This document shows positions 23,101 to 32,922 of a DNA stretch of 56,563 bases, piece after piece. The DNA is taken from assembly GCA_001179505.1 (NCBI GenBank), contig CDMY01000748.1, positions 194,999 through 251,561 of the forward strand. The letters are read 5' to 3'. Made by a program: the position numbers and the translations under genes. Position 1 is the stretch's first letter; each line of letters starts with the position of its first letter. The stretch comes from Vitrella brassicaformis. Lineage: Eukaryota > Sar > Vitrellaceae. Below the pieces are notes generated by a model, which made no database searches, had not been told where the DNA came from, and saw only the letters and a list, made by a program, of their open reading frames with translations.

Positions 23101-25013
23101 GCGAGGGCGAACTTAGGCGCCTCATTACGCGAGATGGGAAGTACATCGAGCTGCGGCTGATCGGCATTATCGACGAGGAGTGAGAAACATCCACAAAAGG
23201 CACGGCATTCACTTCGTGTGTGGGTATTTCTTTCTCTCCTCTTTGGTATTTTCTTTACCAGCACTCCCGTCGGCTTCACAAAGATGCCTTCTGGCGCCTA
23301 CTGTCGAGTGGTGCAGCCGGGCAGTGGGCCAAAACCGACAGGTGACCAACGCGTCAAGTATGACTTCATCCAATGGGCTGACGACTTCGATGGAGACAAA
23401 GTATGGGAGAGGCGAGGGGAGGTGGATCGTCCGTCCGACTGTGATGGGTGGGAGGAGGAGATGTGGACTGACATGTGTGTGGGTGAGGTGCGGCGGGTCA
23501 TCCTGTCGGGCTCATTGAGCACCACTGGGGAGGATGCTTACATCGAGATGCGGCTATTGGACATCCGGTGAGTCGGGGCACGTCCACACACGTGTGAGGA
23601 TTTGTGTGCGTCACGGCTTCACTTGGTGTGTGTGGGTGTTGCTCCTCCTGTCCTATCCGGCATTTCTTTGCCAGGACTCCTGTCGGCCCCGAGCGGCCAC
23701 TACCACCACCAGCAGCAGCAGCTACGACGGCGCCTAATAATGACAGCAGCCATGAAGGATTCACTCTGTACCCCTCTGGAACCTATCATCAAGTCGTACA
23801 GCAGGGTAGTGGGCCCAAAGCGACGCGTGAGCAGAATGTCACGGTCGACATCATCGAGTGGCGTGATGACTTCGACGGACCAGACAAGAGATATGATCTC
23901 CATGGGGTGGTAGGTCTTGTGTCTTCCTGGGCTGAGTGGGAGCAGGAGATCCTCACTGACATGCGTGTGGGTGAGGTGCGCCGCGTCCTCGTGCCGGGCA
24001 GACAGGAGGAGAGATACCTCGAGTACAGGCTGGTGGACATCCGATGAGTCGGGCACATTCACACACGTGTGAGGATTGATGTGCGCCACGGGACTCATTC
24101 ATATCTGCGCATTGCTCTTTGGTATTTTCTTGTCAGGAATTCTGTCGGTTCCGAGCGGCCACCACAACCACCACCGCCACCGTCAGCAGCAGCAGCACCG
24201 CCACCACTAGCAAGAGAAGAAGCGGCGGCCAGCGATGGCAGCAGGAGGCGGTCGACGGGCGTGTTGTCTCGGGTGGTGCAGCAGGGCAGCGGTCCCACAC
24301 CGACCCGTGACCAGCACATAAAAGCCGACATTATCGAGTGGGCTGACGATTTTGACGGCCAGGACAAGAGAGGGGAGGGCAGTGGGCTGGAGTTTGGTCT
24401 GTCTGATGTACGTGAGTGGCTCCAAGAGATGTGGACTGACATGCGGGTGGGTGAGGTGCGGCGGGTCACCCTGCCGGCCGAGATGAGCACTACTGGCAAG
24501 GATGCTTACGTCGAGATGCGGCTACTGGACATCACGTGAGTCGGGTTACATTCACACACGTGTGAGGATTGACGTGCGTCATGGCATTCACTTCGTGTGT
24601 GCGTGGTGCTCTTTGGTGTTGTCTTTGCCAGGACTCCTGTGGGCTTCGGCCGACCACCACCACCAGCAGCAGCACCTACGACGGCGCCCAATGATGACAG
24701 CAGCTATGAAGGATTCACTCTGTACCCCTCTGGAACCTATCATCAAGTGGTCAAGGAGGGCAGTGGGCCCAAACCGACGCATGAGCAGTGGGTCAAGTAC
24801 GACAGCATCGAGTGGCGTGATGACTTCGACGGACGAGACAAGATAGGCGAGACGCGTGGGGGGGTTTATCGTGTGTCTAGGTGTCTGGTTTTAGAGTGGT
24901 TCAACGAGATCATAACCGACATGCGTGTGGGTGAGGTGAGGCGGGTTTTTTGTCCCGGCGGAGGGGGGACAGGACACGTGCTTCGAAGAGTACAGGCTGC
25001 TGGCGATTTGTGA
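20171..25013 (+). CDS. Secreted protein with nine tandem FKBP-like domains
   Basis: Exons: 20171-20315 (signal peptide, core VVWLFAVLLVPWAAVDG), 20449-20611 (one 35-40-residue repeat as in the genes at 1-3135), then nine exons with one FKBP-like domain each: 20679-21110, 21171-21779, 21886-22191, 22302-22682, 22777-23179, 23262-23567, 23675-24047, 24137-24535, 24632-25013. Domain exons are phase 2-2, so they can duplicate without frame loss. Each domain has V[VK]xxGSGxxPT, then DD/GFD, an aromatic W, then MRVGEVRR[IV]xxPA and YIExRLxDI. Domain lead-ins are P/A-rich linkers. Exon 21171-21779 also carries a truncated domain start before its full domain. Breaks: a net 2-nt loss near 23085 (stop in exon 7), donor GT changed to AT at 24044 (in-frame TGA) and a frame change near 24965. 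The locus may thus be one damaged gene, two or three shorter genes, or contain assembly errors. The prolyl-isomerase fold is likely; activity is unproven. Confidence 0.72.
20371..20446 (+). repeat. (TG)n and (GTGTCT)n tract in intron 1
   Basis: A TG run followed by about six GTGTCT units directly before the acceptor of intron 20316-20448. It is the longest near-perfect hexamer array seen in the window. Confidence 0.85.
21886..24535 (+). repeat. Three-exon higher-order repeat, period about 1.37 kb
   Basis: Exon 21886-22191 pairs with 23262-23567 (both exactly 306 nt, TPVGF lead-in). Exon 22302-22682 pairs with 23675-24047 (both HEGFTLYPSGTYHQVV). Exon 22777-23179 pairs with 24137-24535 (both NSVG lead-in). 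Offsets are 1376, 1373 and 1360 bp. Introns between them are also alike (donor GTGAGTCGG, acceptor TTTGCCAG), so whole exon-plus-intron blocks were copied. Confidence 0.75.
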
Positions 25014-26284
25014 TAGTGAGATTGAGTGTGAGAATGAAGGCATTGATCTTAGTGAATGTGCCTGACTGACTGACTCGTCGATCGATCGGCAACAGCGGAG
25101 CTCGAGGGCGGGCAAAGAGAGTGACGCTGACGGGTGAATGCGTGGATGGATGCAGGAGCGTCTGTAGGTCGTTCTGGCCTTCCAGGTATCTGTTGATCTC
25201 TGCATGTCGTTGACTGACTGGCAATTGTCACTTCCGCAATGCTGGGCGCATCTGCTGGACGCTTGTGTGCAGATGTAGGCGATGGATGGACCGGTGTGTG
25301 TAGGGGCGTCAGACAGGTCTTCAGTGGGGCTGGGTGGTCGGATGGCGACGGGTTGAATTGTGATGTATGTGATAACGACCCAATTTGTCCGTTATGATGA
25401 GCACAAACATCAGAGTCACCGAGTCATTTGCGTCAGTGTGAAACACAATACATAGACACACACGAGAACGACATGTCACATCGGTGGCCACAATGAATAA
25501 ACGCATAGGTGGCCTGAATGAATGAATGCATGAAGGCAGACAGCACTCACCACCTCCCACACACGCACTGCCGCGACACCCACGAGCAAAGAGCTCACAG
25601 GATGACCACAAGCCGTGAGCTCACAGCACCCAATCCGCTCACGCAGAGAGGACACGTGAGAGAAAGACGCCAAGCAACCGGAGAGAGAAAAAGGCTCCAG
25701 CATCAGACAGATGGCCTTGTCGTATGGCTGACCTCGCCCACTCATCTATACCACGCACACAAAAAACTCGCCCACGCCCTTCATCAAGACTGCATCGGAT
25801 CAGACAGCCATGCATTCGCGTTGAATAAAAGCAGCCACACACACACATACACACACACCCACAGAGAGAGGGAGAGAGGGCGAGAGAGAGAGAGATGCCG
25901 GCATTTCTGCTTCTTTTGATTGCACAGACACGAAGAAAACCGTCACAGTTTCTCAGCCGATGGATGCCAAAAAAGCCCCACTCCTCACTCGTCGATAAAC
26001 GAACACATGACATGACGTCCACCGGCCGCCGAGAGATACAGCGACTTCACCACACCCAATCAATGCACTCACACATCGATGTGTGTGTGGATGGACGTGA
26101 GTGGCAGCCAAGGCGCACACACTAAGACAGATGACCAGAGTTCCACGCCCCGCACCAACGCAACTCTAGCAGGGCCATGCAGTGGCAAACGCGGACAAGC
26201 TGCTTGCCATAAAAAATGAAACATGACTGCCGGATGGCGCCACCGCCGCAATGCACACACAGCAGACACACCAGGAGGCAGTGC
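25014..26284. other. Convergent 3' interval, no gene seen
   Basis: Lies between the end of the FKBP array and the end of the minus-strand BTB-FKBP gene. It contains short (CA)n and (GA)n runs near 25838-25893 and the hexamer AATAAA near 25824. No frame has protein-like composition. If the frame change in the last FKBP exon is an error, the true stop of that gene moves to about 25064. Confidence 0.5.
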
Positions 26285-27914
26285 TCACAGGATGGCCACC
26301 AGCCTGTACTCGATGTAAGCCTCCTTGCCAGTGACACTCAGTCTGGCTGGCAGGATGATCCGCCGCACCTCACCCACACGCATGTCAGTGAACACCTCCT
26401 GGGCCCACTCAGGTTGATCAGACACACGAGCCACCAGCCCACGCTCCTCCCCTCTCTTGCCTGGGCCGTCGAAGTCGTCACGCCACTCGATGACGTCGAT
26501 CTTGACGCGCTGGTCACGTGTCGCTTTGGGTCCACTGACCGGCCGCACCACCTGATAGCGAATCCCCGATTGCATCTCAGTGAACACAGCGCCGCCGCCC
26601 CGGCCATGCGGAGAGCTGAGGAGAGGAAGAGAGAGAGCCAATCATGACCTGTACGATCACTCTTCTCATGGGCATCTCACCTTTGCGTGTCGACGCCGTA
26701 CATGGCGGCCGTCTTGTTGAAGGTCTCCTGTCTGGGCGCACTGTCCATTACGAGCGGCATTCGCACCCCGCCCATTAGCTTTGTGTCGGGCAGTGAGGCC
26801 GCGTGTCGTTTGCGGCGGTAGTGGTCCACCAGACGGCGGACGTGGTCGACGGGCACATCCTCAATGGGAGCCGGCCACCTGATGGGGGACAACACACCAC
26901 ATCACGCATACATCCAGCCAGCCTGGTGCTGGTGTGTACTCTGTTGATGCTCACAGGTTGAATCTGTTGGTGAGAGCAATGTCGCCCATCACATCGAGGG
27001 TCGACTGAGTCGTCGAAACGGTCTGGCCACACACGTCGACAGACCGAATGGCATCGCCGCCACTCAAAGGCGCCAGGAAGGGCTTCACGGCCTGATAGAC
27101 AGACATACAGACGCAGCCATGGACAACCTTCAGTGCTTTGATTGACTGTGTCTCTCTCACCGTAATTTCCATCATCGTCTGGTCGTATGCGGCCTTCTTG
27201 GCCGCCCGCTCGCTGTCGAGGTCGTTCTTCTTTGCCACGAAAGTCTTGACGAAGCTCTCCACCTCCGCCACGACCCCTCTCAGTTCTGCCGGCAGCCCGT
27301 GCGATGCCACCGTCGGCTCTTCCGAGTGACCCTGTGCAGCCGAAGATGCGTCGGTGGATGGCTTGTCGATGGGCGAGAGGAGCACTGCTGTCCAGAAGTC
27401 ATGAAGGCCTGCACACAACCCACACACACACACACACACACACACGTCCACACACATGCAGGTGGACAAGAGGAGAAGGTTTGCATGCGCCCTAATTACC
27501 TTGGTAGTTTCTCGTCTTTGCCTCGTCCATCAGCCGGTCCACCGCACCCTGCCCGTCCAGGATGGCCTCCAGCATCGCGTCAAACGCACGCGGACACACA
27601 TCGACGAACACGCGATTGTCTGCATCACGACCCAGCCGCCCATCCCATCTGCCACCGAACAGCACCGCCAGCAGTGTGCCCTCGACGCTCGTCAGGTGCT
27701 TGCGGCGCACAGACGAGTGGCTCCCGCCGACATTGACCTTAAGCAGGTCGTCGCCAGAGGCCGCCGATGGGTCTAAGGCGCCGTGGTCACTCAGCAGTTT
27801 GCCGATGTCATAAGAGGAGGCCATGTCAGCCCGCTCGGCCTCGAGGCGCTCCATCGGGCCGACTATCTGCCTGTCCAGCCGGCAGAGGGCCTCGTGGCGA
27901 GTGAAGGGCTCCAT
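26285..27914 (-). CDS. BTB/T1-coiled-coil-FKBP fusion protein, paralogue A
   Basis: Exons 27914-27500, 27408-27161, 27091-26955, 26878-26681 and 26615-26285; 1329 nt, 442 residues. Residues about 57-120 are a BTB domain of the T1/KCTD type: LLKVNVGGS, RRKHLTSVEGTLLAVLFGGRWD, DNRVFVD. A GLHDFW motif opens exon 2, followed by a charged coiled coil (about 170-220). Residues 222-290 (SVDVCG, TTQSTLDVM, then HVRRLVDHYRRKR) look like a second, degenerate T1 unit. The C-terminus (about 345-441) is an FKBP-like domain with YQVVRPVSGPKAT and MRVGEVRRIILPARLS. There is no signal peptide, so it is probably cytosolic or nuclear. Family knowledge: T1/KCTD domains oligomerise and can bind Cullin-3; the FKBP fold binds prolyl peptides. 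An E3-adaptor or oligomeric chaperone role is inference. Divergently paired with paralogue B. Confidence 0.82.
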
Positions 27915-28269
27915 GACAGCAGACCGACGAACGCTGAGACACAGAGCAGCAGACAGACAGACAAACGGCAGATGCACTCATCAGATCTTCTTGATCATAG
28001 CCTCTGTGTGTCACTCCTGAGCTCTCCTCTTACCTCATTTGGCTGTTCCCTCTCCTACTCCTACTTGAAGCTCGCACGCCGCTGAAACCGCTCTCTCGCT
28101 GTGTGTGATTCGCGGTGCTCCCTGAAACCGCTCGCCTGTGTGTGATTCGGAAGGCATCGCTGCACGTCAGGGGGTCGAGAGCGTCACCCAGGTGAGGCAG
28201 GAGAGAGATAGCAATCAATTACAAGCCAGATCTGTCATGCTTGTGTGGTTGACAGGCACATCAGTTACG
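27915..28269. promoter_or_regulatory. Bidirectional promoter region of paralogues A and B
   Basis: 355 bp between the two start codons of sister genes pointing apart. It contains an imperfect direct repeat: CTGAAACCGCTC and GTGTGTGATTCG occur together at about 28080-28112 and again at about 28121-28150. Shared use by two paralogues suggests co-expression (inference). Confidence 0.6.
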
Positions 28270-29913
28270 ATGGATGCCGATTTCAGCGTCCCTGTGATGC
28301 AGCTTCAGCTGCAGGGGCCATTGATGGCCATCAGCGACGCCATCAGCCAGCTGCATGCCCAAATCCGCCAGGCTGACGAGGACGCCCAGCAAGAGAGGCA
28401 GAAGCACGGCGCATCGGACCCATCAGCAGCGTCGCCCGATGACGTGCTGATTCTCAATATCGGCGGCGATGACAGATGGCGGGTGAAGCGGCAGCACATG
28501 ACTCAAGGGGAGGGCGTGGAGGGCACTCTGCTGGCGACGCTGTTCTCGGGCTGCTGGGACGGCCGGCTGAGCAAAGACGACAAGCAGCGGGTGTTCATCG
28601 ATATGTCCCCCTCAGCGTTTGAGACCATCCACACGGCCATATTGGACGCCGAGACGATGCGCAGCGCGGGTAAGGCGGCGTCGGTTGCCACGCTGCTCGA
28701 GGAGACATCCCAGCGGGACTGCACCGGTAAGGGCCATGAAGGCGGCAACACACTCATCCTGTCTTCTCACTTATCGTTTGGCTGCCGTGGTGTAGGTCCC
28801 CATGGCTTCTGGATCAAGCTGCTGCTGTCGCCACTGGACAAGGCGGCCTCAGAGGCCACTTCCAGCGGCGTCACTGAGCCGCAGCCGGCCGCCACCAACA
28901 GCCCCGCTGCGAGTGACGACGCCGTCAAGCCTCTGCAGGCGAGGGTCGAGGCCATCATGAAGGCTTTCGCCAAGGAGAAGGCCCGGCTGGAGGCGCAGCT
29001 GAGGGCGGCCAACAAGCGACGCGACAATCTCGACAAGGAGATACAGGTGATGAGATGCGCCCAGAGGGAGAGGAGGGTTGTTGGTCTGATGCTGTGTGTG
29101 GTTCACAGGCCGTGAGTCCCTTCCTGCTGCCTCTGAGTGGCGACGATGACCCCATCAGGTCTGTCGACGTCTGCGGCCACGTCATAACGACCACTCAGTC
29201 GACTGTCGATGAGATGAGTGACGAGCTGCGGAACAGATTCGACAGGTGAGCATCGACCCACCGAAGCCCTCACTGACAGCGATGCACACTCGAAGATGGC
29301 TGTGTGTATCCTCTCTGTGTGTCTTAGGTGGCCGCGGCCGGTTGAGGTGGTGCAGCCCGACCACATCGGCCGCATGGTCGATTACTACCGCCGCAAGCGA
29401 CTCGGTGCGTCTGCCGCCGACATGGCTGCAGTGCTGAAGATGGACAAGCCCACCAAGCAGAGCGCCTTCGACATCAACGCGGCCATGTACGGCGTTGTCA
29501 ACACAGACACACCCACCACACACGGCGCGCAGCAGACCAGGTACGCAGATGGAGAGCTGCGCAGGAAGGCTGACCTCGCCGTCTATCTCTCTGTCTTGTT
29601 CCCTTTGTGCAGTGGCGATGGCTTCATTGAGATGCCGTCTGGTAATCGGTATCGCATCGTCACGGAGGGCACCGGGGGGGTCCCCACAGCCAACGACCGC
29701 ATCAAGTACGACTACATTGCGTGGCGTGATGGATTCGACGGCCGGGAAAAAAGCATCGATAGCCGTGGGCGGGTGGGTCGTGTGTCTGATGCGGCTGAGT
29801 GGTGGCGTGAGGCGATGCTATCGATGCGGGAGGGGGAGACGAGGCAGACCATACGGCCAGCCAAATATCATTATGGCCGCTACGTTGAGCTGCGTTTGAT
29901 CAGCATCGAGTAG
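28270..29913 (+). CDS. BTB/T1-coiled-coil-FKBP fusion protein, paralogue B
   Basis: Exons 28270-28726, 28796-29046, 29109-29245, 29328-29540 and 29613-29913; 1359 nt, 452 residues, with the same intron phases (1, 0, 2, 2) and the same 137-nt third exon as A and C. The BTB/T1 domain (about 58-125) reads VLILNIGGDD, EGTLLATLFSGCWDGRL, QRVFIDMSPSAF. Then follow GPHGFW, a coiled coil (KAFAKEKARLEAQL), the degenerate second T1-like part (SVDVCGHVITTTQSTVDEM, RMVDYYRRKR) and an FKBP-like domain (about 348-452) with YRIVTEGTGGVPT, WRDGFDG and MREGETRQTIRPA. Its FKBP unit resembles the first domain of the 20171-25013 array (REGE.RQ.IRPA) more than that of A, which hints at exchange between loci. The ATG at 28270 was chosen because it matches the start of A and C; an upstream in-frame extension is not protein-like. 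Confidence 0.82.
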
Positions 29914-30230
29914 GAGAGAGTCCACACACAAGTGGGCGGCTGTGTGTGTCACACACTCGTGTGTGCGGCCGGGGGCTCTTCCATCGTCGCCTGGCTGACA
30001 GTGTGCCTCGACTTTGAGCGATGGAGTGAAGGTCTTTTGCTTTTGTTAGCTGTATCAGTGCGCATGAGTGCATCTGTCGTGCAGTGTGCAGCGTGCGTGC
30101 TGGTCGACTGGTTGATAATGATCCGCTGATCGACTCACTCAGGATGATTTTGTGTGCCGTGTGTGCTTTTATTCAATCACATGCGTTGCGTTGCGTGCAG
30201 ACAGGCCAGCGATAGCAGCGAGGGTGTACA

Positions 30231-30266
<36 letters not shown>

Positions 30267-30866
30267 GCTCTCTTCACTCACTCAGACGGAAAAACAGCCA
30301 GCCACGCATCCATCACACAGACAGAAAGGGAAGATTGAGAAGGCGACAGACACCATTTATGAGTGGATTGTGGACTAGTGCATTTCACGGTCTCTGTCTC
30401 TGCTGCATCCCTTTGCAATGCATACCTTGCATCTATGAATGGAAAAAGACCGAGACAAAAAGAGAGAGAGAAAGGCAGACAGGCGACCTTTGCAAGACAA
30501 GACAGTCAGAAAATGCCATGCACACACACCCACACGCAAAGAGAGAGAGGGAGAGAGAGAGACCCACACCGGCTTTTTTCACCGGTTGCCATCGACCACA
30601 GAGGTCATAGGCAACAAAAGATAGGCAACCCAGACACACACACACAGGCAGGCAGTAGGCAGACACACAGGCAGACAGGCAGAGGCCATGGGACCGATGA
30701 ATGGATGGATGAGTGGATGAAACCTTCGCTTGATGGACAAGACAGTCAAAAGAAGCCACGCATTCGTCAGCAACCACACACTGATTGCCTGCACACTCAA
30801 CATGGACCAAAATGGCCCGCCAATTACGGGTGTCCATCTCTCATGCGCTCATTCGATTACTGAGGC
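29914..30866. other. Convergent 3' interval with simple repeats
   Basis: Contains (CA)n near 30237-30260, GA-rich tracts near 30460-30475 and 30540-30562, and CAGGCAGA-type repeats near 30646-30680. No exon-like sequence is seen. Confidence 0.5.
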
Positions 30867-32622
30867 TCACAGGTAAGACAGCTGACCGTTCATGAAGGGC
30901 CAGCTGGTGGACGCCACCCCACTCATGCCATCGTCGGCAGGAAAGTGACCCACGAGGGTCCCGCCCCCCATCACTCCGCCATAGTGTTTGTCGCGTCTGT
31001 ACCGCACTGTGTACTGCAGCCGGTCGCCCTTGCGTAACATCGGCCCTTTGCCGTCATGGTAGTGACACTGGGTGATGCTGGTGACGTACCCCTCCTCATG
31101 GCCGGCCTTGTGGGGCGTGCAGCCGTAGATGGCCGTCATGTCGCAGCGCCAATCGATCCCAATACCGTCATCCGTGTCGCTGCTGTTGCTGCTGATGCCG
31201 GCAAGGACCGCGTCGATGGCCCCGATGTGCATATGGGCGCGCACGCCGATGAGATGGAAGTCCTCATTCACCAGCACAGTCGCCGTCTTGGTGTCGACAC
31301 ACCTGTCGGCAATATCATCATGGCCACTGTCGCCAAGCCGCCGCTCCTTGATGGCCACTGCAAGATGGCTGGCTGATGGCTTCATGCATCCCTCTGCGGG
31401 GAAGACGTTCCACTCATGCCGTCCGCCGACGGCATCGATGATCATGTTGGCGCGGACCGGCCGCACAATGGGGCTGACACAGCCATACCGCACCGTGTAT
31501 TTGACTCTGTAGTACTTGGGGGCGGGGCGGGCAAGAAAACCGCCCGGAGTGGGCGGACCGAAGACGGCATCTGGGTCGCTGTTGCAGTTGGGGCAGTGGT
31601 GGGGGTCATCGAAGGCATCTGTGCCGGTGGAGGTCACGAAGGGGTCGAGTGTCGTGCGGCAGTGGGCCTGTGGGACACACACAGACAGGCCAAGTGGTGA
31701 GAGTGGACACACGTGTGAGCGCAGGAGACTAACGCCATCTGGGCAGCAGTTGAAAGACCCATGCCGACCATCGGGGGCACATAGACACTGAAAGATACAC
31801 ACACACATCCCGCCATCTCACACACAAAAGGCCTGCAGGGGTCCCATTGATGCCATGTGTGTCTTACCTGAATGCACGCCGGCACGTTCGTGACGTTTTG
31901 CAGCATCAGCAGGTGCACGTTGAGCCACCACTTCTCCTTGCCGGCCGTCGTGAAGGCATAGGGAGCGGTGAGAGATACTATCGGAGTGCCTGCAGCCACA
32001 CACATGGGAGCACACACGAATGTGCCTTCACGTCTATCCATCCATCCCTCCATCCATCCATCCATTCATCCATCCATCCATCGGTGACCTCTGGTTTCGG
32101 CGCCGGTGCCCAGCTTCCCCACCAGCTCGTTGCCGGCATCAGGCGTCGTGTAGAACAGAAACCAATGATGCACGTACACCTCAAAAGGCACACGCACACA
32201 CAAATCCATAGAGACCGCACTCATCGATGGGCGTACCTCGTCGAGTGGCACACTGACATTCCTGTCGTCCACAATCTCCCCCCACAGGCCTCTGATGGCC
32301 ATCGGCTGGTCGTCAGGCATCTCGACGGGCACGTCGAAGGGATCGGTGTTGAGGACGTCACCCGGAGAGAGCGGAAATGCGGTGCTGACGTAGGTGCTCT
32401 CCCTCTCATCGCTGTCGGCGACCTCAGTGGTGGTGTGGTGGCTGAATGAGAGACTGAAGCCCCCCCAGAGGCGGAGACGCCATCGAGGGCAGCGGAGGCG
32501 ACAGAGATGAGGCAGGCCAGAGAGGAAAGGCCCTCCAAAAACATGGTCACCGTAGCTGTCAGGCAGAGGACAGCCGAGGCAGGTCGGCAGACAGCTGCAC
32601 CTCTCTCTGTACGTAACGCCAT
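30867..32622 (-). CDS. SURNod19-like secreted protein (one-base frame break)
   Basis: Exons 32622-32237, 32179-32089, 31989-31868, 31787-31734 and 31667-30867. Exons 2-5 close in phase; exon 1 needs one extra base at a C7 run (32460-32466) to join the signal-peptide frame to the rest, giving 484 residues (458 from the ATG at 32544, which begins a neat signal peptide [18 protein letters not shown]). Family features: [28 protein letters not shown] with a CPNCNSD pair, [40 protein letters not shown] and GGVMGGG. These match plant stress up-regulated Nod 19 proteins in order. The His clusters (HHW, HMH, CHYH) plus a late Met are reminiscent of copper-binding sites of type II monooxygenases, but that is only a resemblance. 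Likely extracellular or vacuolar; substrate unknown. Confidence 0.75.
32033..32082 (+). repeat. (CCAT)n microsatellite in an intron
   Basis: About twelve CCAT/TCCA units with one interruption, inside the intron 31990-32088 of the SURNod19-like gene. The same tetramer recurs in many introns of the window. Confidence 0.9.
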
Positions 32623-32922
32623 GGTATCGTAAATGCTGATATTGAGATGGTTTCGCCGTCTTGTGAGTCATTATGTGGCCATGTACTGGTCGGCGTATTA
32701 CAGGGCATCACGGTTACAGGCGAAATTAGCTTGTATTCATGAGTTCAATCTCTTCCCTCAATTTTGCGAGCTCACATATTCGAGCGACCAGGAAAGGAGT
32801 TGCCAAATGAGCTACTGTGGCCTGTTGTGTGTGCGTGTGGTCTGGTGTGGCATGTTGTGCTGGCCACGTGTCACATGCGAGGAGTCACACGGGCGGTTTC
32901 TGACGAGCGATAGTGTGTCGCC
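32623..32922. promoter_or_regulatory. Divergent intergenic region (likely bidirectional promoter)
   Basis: 300 bp between the SURNod19-like gene (minus) and the gene at 32923 (plus). It is noticeably more AT-rich than its surroundings (for example around 32690-32790), as promoters often are. No specific motif is recognised. Confidence 0.55.
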
